Of a stretch of 64,000 bases of DNA, positions 19,872 to 28,407 are shown piece by piece. The notes below the pieces were generated by a model. That model had not been told where the DNA came from. It saw only the letters and a program-made list of their open reading frames with translations, and made no database searches. Position 1 is the stretch's first letter. The number at the start of each line of letters is the position of its first letter. Origin of the DNA: Sphingomonas sinipercae (GTDB taxonomy: Bacteria > Pseudomonadota > Alphaproteobacteria > Sphingomonadales > Sphingomonadaceae); the NCBI RefSeq assembly GCF_011302055.1, contig NZ_CP049871.1, positions 1,508,501 through 1,572,500 of the forward strand, in the 5' to 3' direction. Both the position numbers and the translations under genes were made by a program.

Positions 19872-22800
19872 TCAATAATCCTTGGACACGCGCAAGTTGG
19901 CGCTGGTTCGCCCGATGGTGGAAATGGACGACAGCAGCGATAGCCATCGCGTGACCTGATATTCGATCCGAGTTGCCGAATATTCGCGCCCGTCCGTGAT
20001 CACTTCGACGTACAGCTTGCGCCCGATATATTTGCCGGCCGCAATCGATGTGCGCTGACCCGTCGCGATGTCGGCCGGGAGGATGCGCAGGCGGTCGAGC
20101 CCGACGGCACGGCGGATCGCGTTGATCGGGTCAAGGTTGCCCGAATCCGAATTCAGCGCTGCCACGGCAGAGGCCAGCTGCAGGGCCTCCGGCGCCGACA
20201 GGTTGGTAATCGACGTCCCGAACAGCAGCCGCGAGAGCAGCTCGTCCTGCGGAAGTGCCGGGACGCTCGCGAACTGGATATCGGGGCGTAGCCCCGTGCC
20301 TTGCACGGTGACACTGGCATTGAGGCCCTGCACATCGGCCTGGGCGCGAATATCGAGGAGCGGATCCGGCGGAGATTCGCCGCGGAAGCGGATGATGCCC
20401 CGTTCGAGCCGGAAGGTCCGGCCAGCGAACTCATAGTTGCCGCGGACAAGGTCTGCGCGGCCTTCGAAACGCGGTTCGTCGGCATAGCCACGCACGTCGA
20501 GATTGGTTCGCCAGCTGCTGTTGATGCCAAGGCCACGCACCTGCAGGTTCCCGCCGGCAAGCGTCAGGTCCAGCCGCCAGGGATGCAGCCTGGCGGCTTC
20601 GATCACGTCGCCCTCGTCGAGGCCGCGATGCTGGATCGCAAGGCGAGGCACGCGCGCGGCGTTGCTTGCGCGCCCAAGCGTGAAGCGGCCCTCGTTGAGC
20701 CGGAGGTTGCCCGAAATCGTTCCGCCCTGCCCGCCCGACTTGATCTTGATCGGCCCGGTCACCCGGCCGGCGACGTCGTCGCGGTTGAGCAGGAGCGCGT
20801 TGGCGGCATTGAACGACAGGTCGAGCGCGGTCGTGCCGCCGGCAAAGCTGACGCTCCCGGCGCCGACGATCGTGCCGCCACCTGGAGTCCGCCCTGAAAT
20901 GCGGTCGAGGATGAGCGCCGAGCCCTGGAACCGCCCCTGCGTCGCAAGCTGTTCGATGACGGTGCCGGTGACTGGGCTTTCGAGCCGCGCATTGCTGGTC
21001 CGGACCGAACCGCGGATGACAGGGTTGACCAGCGTGCCGCCGATGTCGGCGCCGATCGCTGCGGGCCCGGTCAGGTCGAAGACTTCGACACCCGACAATC
21101 GCCACAAGGTGTCGGCCGCCCCCTGATAGCGAACCTGCGCGAACAGCGGAGCGTTCATCAGCGCGCCCATCACGGAACCGCCGCCGAGCGGAGCGAACCG
21201 TGCCTGTGCCCGGCCGATGACCTTGCCGCCGGCCGCGGCGACGGCGCGCAACCCGGCCCGGTTGCCCGAAAGCACCGCCGCGATGCCGACATCGATCGGC
21301 TCCGACGCAAGCACTAGCCCCGGTCGGCTGAGGCCGCGCACCGTCAGGTCCAGGCGGCCGGACCGCGACCCCTTCCAGGCGTAATCAAGCCGGCCGTTGG
21401 CGCGGCCGCTCAGGTCAAGGTTGGGCGAAACGATGTTCAGCACTTCCAGCGGCATCGACTGGAGCTGGGCATGCACGCTTGGCCTGGAGCCGCTGTTGCC
21501 GGACACCGTCGCCCGCCCGCCGGCAAACGACAGCCGGGTCGGCGCCAGCGCCCAGCCGTCGCCGGCGCGGGTCAGCACCGCCGCTTGGTCGAGCACCAGC
21601 GGACGCCGGTCGATGCTGCCGCGCCCCGTCAGGCGAATCTGGTCGGGGGATACGTCGGCCAAGGTGCTGAATTCGAAGGCCGCGCCCCGGCGGCCGGCAA
21701 AGGCGGCGCGGACCTGGCCACGCCCATTGACGAGGTTGGCGTTGGCGGTCAGCCGGGCCAGGGTCAGGCCGCTGAGTTCGACCCCCCGCGCATTGACCAC
21801 GCCGTTGAGGCTGGTCCGGCCTTCCGCGAGCAGGATGGTGCCGTCGAGCCGGCCGCTGCGCGCGGCAAACGTGCCGGGCAGGCGAAGGCCGGCGGCGGTC
21901 AAATGGGCCTCGATCTTCTGCGCGCCGCGTTCGGGTGAAAAGGCAAGCGTTCCGTCGAGCCCGCCGCCGGCAATATTGAGCAATCCATTGAAGCCGCCCG
22001 GATCAGACCGGAGGGTCCCGCGCGCGGTGGTGCCGCCTACGTTCAATGCCGCGATGGCGATGCTTGTCCGGCCCCCGCGCGGCAGCAGGATCTGCCCGTT
22101 GCTGGTGAACGGGCCAAGCCGCGACCCGCCGGCGGCGGTGTAGGCGAAGCCCGGCCCGGTCGGCTCAAGCACCAGCCGCACCGCCCGCAGCCCAAGGCTT
22201 TCGTTGGGCCGATCGAGCAGCAATTCGACCCTCGGCCGGGCGATATTCCCGTCCAGCTGCAGGCGCAGCGGCCCGTACTTGGACTGCTGCCCCCGGCCCG
22301 TGATGTGGAAAGTCCCGTCCCGGTCCCGCCGACCCTCGCCGGACAGGCCCAAGCGCGGGGAAAACAGCTGCAGGTTGGACAGCCGCAAGACGCCGTCTGG
22401 AGTGCGGGTAAGCTGGGTTTCAATGCGCGGCAGGCCGCCAGTCAGGTCCGCGAAAAAGCCATTGTCGAGGCGCCGTACCCACGCCTTGCCGGTGCCGGTG
22501 ACCAGCGAGCCGCGGCCGCCCGGACCTGGGACGACGCGCAATTCGGTCAACACGTCGACCAGGCCAAGGCCCTCGATGAAGTAACGCTTGAGCCCGCCCG
22601 AAAGCAGGACTTCGAAGCGGCCCGTTGCAAGGTCGAGCAAAAGCCCGACCTTCGCGGTAAGCTTATCGCTCCGCAGCTGCAGATTTTCGCCGCGCACGAA
22701 CTTCGGCGTGACGGTCAGCAGGCCATCGAGGCTGGCGTTGCGAAGGATCGCGCCGGCCTGATCGCCGAGCCCGGTGATTGCCCGCGCCTTTAGGTGCAGC

Positions 22801-24044
22801 GGGACCCGCATCGGCCACTTCGATAAGCGCGCTTTCCCTTCCGCCTGCACGCCGACAAAGCCGGTGTTGTCGAAGGCAAGGTTCGGCGAAGTCAGCCGAT
22901 ACGCATAATTGGCGGTTGCAAAGGGGCCGTCGAGGGTGACCAGCAACCGCACATTGCGGCCGCGCATGTTGGCGAACAGGGCGGGCGGTTGGAGCAGGTC
23001 GAAGCCTACCCTGACTCCCCGGAAACGATTGTTGCCAAGGTCGAGTGCGCCGCGCGCCGCCGCGGTCATCGCCCGCGAACCGAGCACCAATTGCCCGTCA
23101 AGGATGCGATCGCTGAGCGTTGCGGAACCCCGCACCCGCACGCTCGGCGACGTCAATCGCATGAGCCGCCCTTTGAGGAACTGGCTTGGGGAAAGAACGC
23201 CGGCCAGGCCGAAACGGCCGTTATCGGCATTGAGCGAAAGGCGCGCGGCCGGCCGGCCCGACAGGTTCATGGCCGCGGAGCCCCGCCACTTCGACCAGTC
23301 GCCGTCGCCGGTTACCACCAAATCGATCGGCAGCTTCCAGCCTACCATCTTCGCCAGCACGCCGTCGGCGCGCGAACGGACCCGGGCCTCCAGGTCGAAG
23401 CGGTTCCTATCCGGCTCGGAATCGAGCTTTACCGCGAGCTGGTCGGTCCCTTCGACCGCCGCATTCAGGCGGATCGAGGCAAAGCCCGAACGAATGTCGG
23501 CCTGTCCGCTAAGGCTGCCGACGCGCGGCGTTCCAGTCACCCCTCGCTGCAATTCCAGGCGGTCGACCGTCAGCTGCCCGATGCGGATGTCGAACGAAGG
23601 CAGGATCGGCCCGGAGCGCCCGCTCGGCCGCAGTTTGGGAAGCCGGATCAGGGTCGCCTTGGGCGCGCGAACGCTTTCAATGTCGAGGCTGTTGTACAGC
23701 CAGGCCCCCGGCGACCAGTCCAACGCGATTTCCGGAGCGGTGAAGAACACGCCGCGCGAATCGAGAATGGTGACGTTCTTGAGGCGCGACTTGCCGAAGA
23801 TCGACCCTTCGATCCGGCCGATCCTGAATTTCAGCCCCGAAGCGGTTTCAACCCGCGCAAGCCGATCGACGACGAAACGGTGACCCGGCGCCGTGTCGAG
23901 CAGCACGAGGGCAATCGCCAGCAGCATCGCCAGCCCCAGCAACAGGGCCGCCATTTCCTGCGCCAGCCGCCGTCCCCAGCTCCGCTTCAACCGATAAGGC
24001 GCGCGCGGCGGCACGCCGTCCGCCTCGGCCACCGCCTCAGCCAT
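19872..24044 (-). CDS. tamB: Translocation and assembly module protein TamB
   Basis: This 1390-residue protein is anchored by one N-terminal membrane helix (about residues 27-53) and spans the periplasm with a long beta-taco repeat. TamB and its AsmA-like relatives help move phospholipid and assemble outer-membrane proteins. The conserved C-terminal DUF490 domain is clear: LLSRLLFGTSITNLS, the DRLRILPAD segment and a terminal beta-rich stretch. The start overlaps the tamA stop (ATGA), indicating coupling. The low-complexity repeat nature explains several long false frames on the opposite strand. Confidence 0.93.
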   Translation of the reverse strand: MAEAVAEADGVPPRAPYRLKRSWGRRLAQEMAALLLGLAMLLAIALVLLDTAPGHRFVVDRLARVETASGLKFRIGRIEGSIFGKSRLKNVTILDSRGVFFTAPEIALDWSPGAWLYNSLDIESVRAPKATLIRLPKLRPSGRSGPILPSFDIRIGQLTVDRLELQRGVTGTPRVGSLSGQADIRSGFASIRLNAAVEGTDQLAVKLDSEPDRNRFDLEARVRSRADGVLAKMVGWKLPIDLVVTGDGDWSKWRGSAAMNLSGRPAARLSLNADNGRFGLAGVLSPSQFLKGRLMRLTSPSVRVRGSATLSDRILDGQLVLGSRAMTAAARGALDLGNNRFRGVRVGFDLLQPPALFANMRGRNVRLLVTLDGPFATANYAYRLTSPNLAFDNTGFVGVQAEGKARLSKWPMRVPLHLKARAITGLGDQAGAILRNASLDGLLTVTPKFVRGENLQLRSDKLTAKVGLLLDLATGRFEVLLSGGLKRYFIEGLGLVDVLTELRVVPGPGGRGSLVTGTGKAWVRRLDNGFFADLTGGLPRIETQLTRTPDGVLRLSNLQLFSPRLGLSGEGRRDRDGTFHITGRGQQSKYGPLRLQLDGNIARPRVELLLDRPNESLGLRAVRLVLEPTGPGFAYTAAGGSRLGPFTSNGQILLPRGGRTSIAIAALNVGGTTARGTLRSDPGGFNGLLNIAGGGLDGTLAFSPERGAQKIEAHLTAAGLRLPGTFAARSGRLDGTILLAEGRTSLNGVVNARGVELSGLTLARLTANANLVNGRGQVRAAFAGRRGAAFEFSTLADVSPDQIRLTGRGSIDRRPLVLDQAAVLTRAGDGWALAPTRLSFAGGRATVSGNSGSRPSVHAQLQSMPLEVLNIVSPNLDLSGRANGRLDYAWKGSRSGRLDLTVRGLSRPGLVLASEPIDVGIAAVLSGNRAGLRAVAAAGGKVIGRAQARFAPLGGGSVMGALMNAPLFAQVRYQGAADTLWRLSGVEVFDLTGPAAIGADIGGTLVNPVIRGSVRTSNARLESPVTGTVIEQLATQGRFQGSALILDRISGRTPGGGTIVGAGSVSFAGGTTALDLSFNAANALLLNRDDVAGRVTGPIKIKSGGQGGTISGNLRLNEGRFTLGRASNAARVPRLAIQHRGLDEGDVIEAARLHPWRLDLTLAGGNLQVRGLGINSSWRTNLDVRGYADEPRFEGRADLVRGNYEFAGRTFRLERGIIRFRGESPPDPLLDIRAQADVQGLNASVTVQGTGLRPDIQFASVPALPQDELLSRLLFGTSITNLSAPEALQLASAVAALNSDSGNLDPINAIRRAVGLDRLRILPADIATGQRTSIAAGKYIGRKLYVEVITDGREYSATRIEYQVTRWLSLLSSISTIGRTSANLRVSKDY

Positions 24045-26071
24045 CAGAAAGCTTGGCCGAGCGAGACGGTCACCGCGATCCGGCTATCGCCTTCCCGGCG
24101 GTTGAGCGGCGTTCCGACATCGACCCGGATCGGGCCGAACGAGGAATAATAACGCAGGCCCAGACCCGCGCCGAGCTGCCAGCCCCTGACGTTCGGCAGG
24201 ATGTCGCTCGTCAGCGTGCCGCCGTCGAGGAACGGCACGAACCCGAAATTGCCGCGCCGAACGCGCGCTTCGAGCGAAAACTCCGCAAGGCCGCGACCGC
24301 CGACCGGGTCGCCGGCCAAGTCGCGCGGGCCGAGCCGCTGATATCCATAACCGCGCACCGATCCGCCGCCGCCCGAATAAAGCCGGCGCGACGGTGCGAG
24401 TTCGGCGGCATCCGCACCGACGATCGTGCCGAGCCGGATTCGCCCGGCGAGCACCGTATCGGCGCGAACGCGGCGGTAGGCGCTGCCGTCCAATTGCGCC
24501 CTGCCGTAGGTGAACGAGCCTTCGCGGGCCGACAATTCCGGGCTCACCCGAGCGCCCAGGCGGAACCCGCTGGTCGGATCGAGAAGGTCGTCGCTCCCAT
24601 CGTACCGCAGCTCGGCTGGAAGGGCCGCGATCAGGAACGTTCGGGTCTGCTTCGTATCGGGATCGGTAAAGACGCCGCGTTCGTCGGTGGCGAGCAACTC
24701 GGCCCCCACGCTCCACGTCCATTTCTTGCGCCAGATGATGTTGCTCTGCCGCTCGATGTTGGCGGCGAGCAGGACGGTGCGCGCGCGGTAAGCATCGAAT
24801 TTCGTGTTACTCGCGGCAAGCTGCAGGTTGAGCGCGCGGTCGCGCCGGTGGAAATTGCTGCGCCGAAACTGGACGCCCAACAATTGTTCGCGGGTCCCGG
24901 CAATTCCGCGGACGGTGATCGCCCCTTCCGGCCTGATGAAGTTGCGGTGCTGCCAACTCGCTTCGGCACGAAGCCCCTCGCCGGTGCCGTAGCCAAGTTC
25001 CCCCGCCACGGTGCGCGGCGGCGCCGGCTGCATCGTCACCAACAGGTCGACGCGGTTGGCGGCTGCGGGAACGACCTTGATATCGGCGGTGGAGACCAGG
25101 CCGGTGGCGACCAGCGCGCGCCGCAGGTCGTCGACGCGGTCGCGTTCGAAGCGGTCGCCGCTGCTAAAGCGGGCGATCTCGGCGACGTGATGCGCACTGA
25201 ATGGCGGATCCCCGGCAACCCGGATTTCACCGAATTGCGACACCGGTCCCGGCGTCACAGGGATGGTCAGCGTCGCCAGCTTCGTTTCATGGTCGATGAC
25301 AATTTCGCGTTCGCCCACCTGGGCAAGCGCATAGCCCCGCTCGCCAAGCGCAACCTGAAGGTCGACGCCGGCGGCGATGACGTCGGCGGCGACGACGGGG
25401 TCGCCTGCTCGAACCCCGTAGGTTGAACGCAGCGCATCCGCTTCGGCGCCCGCGCTCGCGATGCCTGGCAACGCGACCGACTGGAACCGGTATCGCTCGC
25501 CCGGTTCGGCGGCCAGCGTGACGGCAATCGCGGCACCGCGCGGTTCGATCCTCGTAGTGACTTCGGCGTCGTAAAAGCCCTGCGAGTGAAGCAGTTCGGT
25601 CAGCAGTTCGGCGTCTGCCTCGGACCGGCGCTGAAGCTGGGCCGCGTTCGCTTCGTCCTTGCGCGAGGCGAAAAGCACCGATTGCTCTTCGAAGCTGTTG
25701 ACCAGGTCATCGGGATTGCTGAGGCGATCGAGCCCCTCGATCCCGATCGAATATTGCCGCCGCGCATTAGGATCGAGAATCGTCGCCGCTTGCCTGCCCG
25801 GCTCGTCCACGACCGGTGCATCGAGCCTGGGCTGTTCCGCCGGCAGGTTCGTGAGGTCCGGCCAGTCGACGCCGATATCGGTCATTGGGTCCAACGGAGC
25901 GTTCGGGTCCAGGGGCGCTTCCTGGGGATCGGCCTGGGCCTGCTGCGCGCTGAGCGGCGAGAGCGGCACGCAAAGCCATGCCGCCGCGCCCAGCAGCCGC
26001 ATCGTCGTCGATGGACAGGTTCGGGCGAGGCGCAGGCCGGCAGCCTGCCCGTTCACCCCGCTCGCTTTCAT
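24044..26071 (-). CDS. tamA: Outer-membrane assembly factor TamA (Omp85 family)
   Basis: This protein of up to 675 residues has a signal-like segment MRLLGAAAWLCVPLSPLSA about 23 residues in, so the true start may be internal. A poly-acidic/proline linker is followed by POTRA repeats and a 16-strand Omp85 barrel containing SGGGGSVRGYGYQRLGP and a C-terminal phenylalanine (SLGQAF). It works with TamB, encoded immediately downstream with a 4-base overlap, in outer-membrane biogenesis. Confidence 0.92.
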   Translation of the reverse strand: MKASGVNGQAAGLRLARTCPSTTMRLLGAAAWLCVPLSPLSAQQAQADPQEAPLDPNAPLDPMTDIGVDWPDLTNLPAEQPRLDAPVVDEPGRQAATILDPNARRQYSIGIEGLDRLSNPDDLVNSFEEQSVLFASRKDEANAAQLQRRSEADAELLTELLHSQGFYDAEVTTRIEPRGAAIAVTLAAEPGERYRFQSVALPGIASAGAEADALRSTYGVRAGDPVVAADVIAAGVDLQVALGERGYALAQVGEREIVIDHETKLATLTIPVTPGPVSQFGEIRVAGDPPFSAHHVAEIARFSSGDRFERDRVDDLRRALVATGLVSTADIKVVPAAANRVDLLVTMQPAPPRTVAGELGYGTGEGLRAEASWQHRNFIRPEGAITVRGIAGTREQLLGVQFRRSNFHRRDRALNLQLAASNTKFDAYRARTVLLAANIERQSNIIWRKKWTWSVGAELLATDERGVFTDPDTKQTRTFLIAALPAELRYDGSDDLLDPTSGFRLGARVSPELSAREGSFTYGRAQLDGSAYRRVRADTVLAGRIRLGTIVGADAAELAPSRRLYSGGGGSVRGYGYQRLGPRDLAGDPVGGRGLAEFSLEARVRRGNFGFVPFLDGGTLTSDILPNVRGWQLGAGLGLRYYSSFGPIRVDVGTPLNRREGDSRIAVTVSLGQAF

Positions 26072-26121
26072 TCGGCCAGACTAGTGGCGCGACCTGAACC
26101 GCGCCAGACCAATGAGGACTT

Positions 26122-26331
26122 TTAGTGAATGGTCCCGACCACTTCGTCGCACGCGAGGCTGACAATCACCCGCTCGATCTGCCGCCAGTGGCAAAAGCCA
26201 ATCAGATTGTCGTTGTCGCGGCTGCGTTCCGCCCGGGCCGCGGCCTCGAGCGCTGCGTCGTCGCCAAATGCCCGAATGAGCTCGGCAGCGTCGTTGAGCG
26301 CGGGGCGCCCGGAGATAAAGGCGACAAGCAT
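26122..26331 (-). CDS. Conserved small hypothetical protein
   Basis: This 69-residue protein looks like a small hypothetical that I have met in sphingomonad genomes. It contains AALEAAARAERSRDNDN followed by CHWRQIERVIVSL, a mostly helical pattern with no signal or membrane segment. The ATG at 26331 is followed by a hydrophobic start (LVAFISG). Function is unknown. It ends 50 bases before the tamA start on the same strand. Confidence 0.65.
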   Translation of the reverse strand: MLVAFISGRPALNDAAELIRAFGDDAALEAAARAERSRDNDNLIGFCHWRQIERVIVSLACDEVVGTIH

Positions 26332-26420
26332 GGTGCGTGCTTAACCGCGGCCCGGTTTCGCTTCTGCACACAAGCATCGTCAACGCACCGTTGACCATCC
26401 GCTTTCGCTTGAGTCGAGCG

Positions 26421-26609
26421 ATGGCTTCGGACACAGCCGCCGTCATGCAACGCACTCCAATCGCCGGCGGCTGCCTTTTGATGGTCGCGATCCTGTTGGG
26501 TTTCCTGGCGGGGCTGGCGACCGGCGATGCGATTCGCGGGGTCATCCTTGGCACTGGCGCCGGAATCGTCATCGCCGTCATCGTCTGGCTGGTCGACCGC
26601 CGGCGCTAA
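26421..26609 (+). CDS. Small two-helix membrane protein
   Basis: This product of 62 residues has two hydrophobic helices, GGCLLMVAILLGFLAGLATG and GVILGTGAGIVIAVIVWLV, ending in a basic DRRR tail. An open frame extends to 26337, but the upstream part is not protein-like, so I place the start at the ATG at 26421 (MASDTAAV); ATG 26445 is another option. The function is unknown. It converges on the S24 repressor gene with 3 bases between the stops. Confidence 0.6.
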   Translation: MASDTAAVMQRTPIAGGCLLMVAILLGFLAGLATGDAIRGVILGTGAGIVIAVIVWLVDRRR

Positions 26610-26612
26610 GCC

Positions 26613-27260
26613 TCAGCCAAGCTTGCGGCCCACCCAGATGACGCGACCGATGCAGTGGATGTCGTCCAGCGCGCAATCCGGCCAATCGGGATAAGCGGGG
26701 TTGTCAGACTGAACCGTCACGCGGCGGCCGGCCGGATGAATCGCAAGCCGCTTGACCACCAGCACGTCGTCGGCACGAAGGACGTAGATTCCGTCCCGCA
26801 GCCGCTCCGCGCAATCGCCCGCATCGACGAGGATGTCGTCGCCGGCATTGAGCGTCGGCGCCATCGAATCGCCCTCGACTCGAATGATCGACAACTGGCC
26901 GGTGTTGGACGCGCTCAACGCGCGCAGCCACCTTTCGTCGAACGCGAAGTACGGGCGCGAAGTCTCACTGGCCGGGATCGCGCCTGGTCCTGCCGATGCC
27001 TGCACAAGCGTCCGGCGGACAGCAACCAGGCCGGAAGCCACTTCGTCCGGCAGGTCGGGACCGCCGAGCATCGACTCGGGAATGGAGAAGTAGCGCGCGA
27101 GCTTGCGCCGCTCCGCCTCCTTTAGCTTCTTCGGCACGCCGCGCCGGACAAACTGCTGAATATAAGCGGGATTTCGCCCCAACATCCGCGAGAGACCGGC
27201 AAAATCCTCGCCGCGTTCGAGGCAGAGGCGTTCAAGCACTGCGCGTGCGTCACTGTTCAT
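26613..27260 (-). CDS. S24-type (LexA/CI-like) transcriptional repressor
   Basis: This 215-residue protein pairs an N-terminal helix-turn-helix (about residues 18-60, with GLSRMLGRNPAYIQQFVRRG) with a C-terminal S24 signal-peptidase fold. The catalytic serine is in EGDSMAPTL (Ser132) and the lysine in VLVVKRL (Lys170). An Ala-Gly pair at residues 90-91 in the linker could be the self-cleavage site. I place the start at ATG 27260 because an upstream TTG at 27299 would put the promoter inside the coding region. It is probably autoregulated through the repeats just upstream. Confidence 0.88.
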   Translation of the reverse strand: MNSDARAVLERLCLERGEDFAGLSRMLGRNPAYIQQFVRRGVPKKLKEAERRKLARYFSIPESMLGGPDLPDEVASGLVAVRRTLVQASAGPGAIPASETSRPYFAFDERWLRALSASNTGQLSIIRVEGDSMAPTLNAGDDILVDAGDCAERLRDGIYVLRADDVLVVKRLAIHPAGRRVTVQSDNPAYPDWPDCALDDIHCIGRVIWVGRKLG

Positions 27261-27267
27261 GGTTCTC

Positions 27268-27307
27268 TCATGTTTAATTATAGGAAACCGCCTAGACAAG
27301 TAGGAAA
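27268..27307 (-). promoter_or_regulatory. Promoter and paired operator of the S24 repressor gene
   Basis: On the minus strand a perfect -10 hexamer TATAAT lies at 27277-27282, about 17 bases before the ATG at 27260, so the transcript would have a very short leader. The heptamer TTTCCTA occurs twice, at 27281-27287 and 27301-27307, exactly 20 bases (two helical turns) apart. The first copy overlaps the -10 element and the second lies where the -35 should be. No good -35 hexamer is visible. This arrangement suits an autorepressed promoter. Confidence 0.55.
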
Positions 27308-27358
27308 TGCGTTGGGAATGGATGGGCAGCCGAGTCGATTTGAGCTGGGGAATGAAGA

Positions 27359-27532
27359 GTGTTTTTGCTTAGGGAAGTCGAGAAGTTTCTTCGCGCGACG
27401 GAGATCGCGCCTACACGATTCGGTCGCGAAGTCGTTGGTGATCCGCGCTTTGTTTTTGATCTCCGTAATGGACGGGAGCCGCGCCCGCAGACCATCGCAC
27501 GCGTGCGCCGCTACCTGGAGATGGGCCGATGA
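27359..27532 (+). CDS. Small HTH-like protein of 57 residues
   Basis: This short gene starts at GTG 27359 (TTG 27365 is an alternative) and ends TGA at 27530-27532. The product includes FLRATEIAPTRFGREVVGDP followed by FVFDLRNGREPRPQT and ends RVRRYLEMGR. The pattern helix - TRFGRxxxGDPxFVxxLRxGR - helix resembles a helix-turn-helix, and I recognise it from small sphingomonad hypotheticals. GGGGA lies about 8 bases before the GTG. The stop overlaps the ATG of the next gene (ATGA), strongly suggesting coupled translation. Confidence 0.75.
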   Translation: MFLLREVEKFLRATEIAPTRFGREVVGDPRFVFDLRNGREPRPQTIARVRRYLEMGR

Positions 27533-27864
27533 TGCGGCTCGCTCTTTCGCCGGCGGCCGCAGGGTTGCTCCGTGCCTTACTCGCCCGCGCCAACGTGAAT
27601 CGCGATAGGGTTTTGCTTACCGAATTCCGCTCGACGGACTGGCAATCGCTCACCTTCGTCGGCGAACGTCATTCGTTCGCGCTTCGCATCAGCGGGCCCG
27701 ATGCCGGCGCGGTTGAAGCGGACCTCACCCGCGAGTTGAGCGAGGCCGAGTTTCACATCCCAGGGCATCTCGTGGCCGACATCGCCGTGCGCGACGAACC
27801 TCGCCGCGACGCCGACGGGTCCATCTGGCTTGAAATTGAAGCGTTGACGGTGGCGACGGACTAA
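27529..27864 (+). CDS. Conserved hypothetical protein
   Basis: This 111-residue protein has no signal peptide or membrane helix. Recognisable stretches are LLRALLARANVNRDRVLLTEF, STDWQSLTFVGERH and a C-terminal IWLEIEALTV; it alternates helix and strand like a small alpha/beta domain. I recognise it only as a sphingomonad hypothetical. ATG codons at 27529 and 27532 are both possible. It is coupled to the preceding 57-residue gene and its stop overlaps the convergent membrane-protein gene by 4 bases. Confidence 0.72.
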   Translation: MMRLALSPAAAGLLRALLARANVNRDRVLLTEFRSTDWQSLTFVGERHSFALRISGPDAGAVEADLTRELSEAEFHIPGHLVADIAVRDEPRRDADGSIWLEIEALTVATD

Positions 27865-28280
27865 CGGATCGCGCGCCGCAGCTGGGCAATGGCATCGCTG
27901 AGCTTTTCAGCGTCATCGGCCTTGGGCCGCGCCGCCTGCAGGTGCCGCTCGATCGTCTCGTGAAGTTCACCGGGGCTCGGGATCGCATGCAGCAGGCGCA
28001 CCACGCGGGAGCCCGGCTGGATTTCAATCGGCCTGTCGAGGAGCAGCGCTTCCTCCTCCTGCGCGAATTCGAGCGGCGCCAGCGCAAAGGGCGTCATCTT
28101 GCGTACGTCGCGCGGGAGCCGCAGCAGCCCGGCGGCGATTCGAATGGCGACGGCGGCGCCGCCAGCGATGGCGTACATCGGCGACAGGTGAACGACGCTC
28201 GAAAGCGCGTACCACACGGCCGCTCCAAGCGAGCCTGCGGCGACCAGATCGAAGAGGAGGTGGAACAGCTTCCGGATCAT
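27861..28280 (-). CDS. Hypothetical membrane protein
   Basis: This protein of 139 residues (start MIRKLFHLLF at 28280; an in-frame start at 28301 is weaker) has two hydrophobic segments in its first 60 residues, FDLVAAGSLGAAVWYALSSV and YAIAGGAAVAIRIAAGLL. A cytoplasmic helical tail follows, containing LHETIERHLQAARPKADD. No family is recognised. It is convergent with the 111-residue gene and divergent from topoisomerase IB. Confidence 0.6.
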   Translation of the reverse strand: MIRKLFHLLFDLVAAGSLGAAVWYALSSVVHLSPMYAIAGGAAVAIRIAAGLLRLPRDVRKMTPFALAPLEFAQEEEALLLDRPIEIQPGSRVVRLLHAIPSPGELHETIERHLQAARPKADDAEKLSDAIAQLRRAIR

Positions 28281-28407
28281 GGAGCCATCGCTAGGCCGCA
28301 AACCTTGCCAGACCGTTAGCCAAAACTCGACATTGGGTCAGTGCGCCGCAGGAACCGGCGTCCCCGCCGCTCGCTTAGCCTGCCATGACACAAGGATCGG
28401 GGGCGTA

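Noticed and set aside
18399..19943. 514-codon plus-strand frame opposite the MFS transporter
   Set aside because: Gln/Arg/His-rich with no membrane segments; the MFS permease on the other strand is clear.
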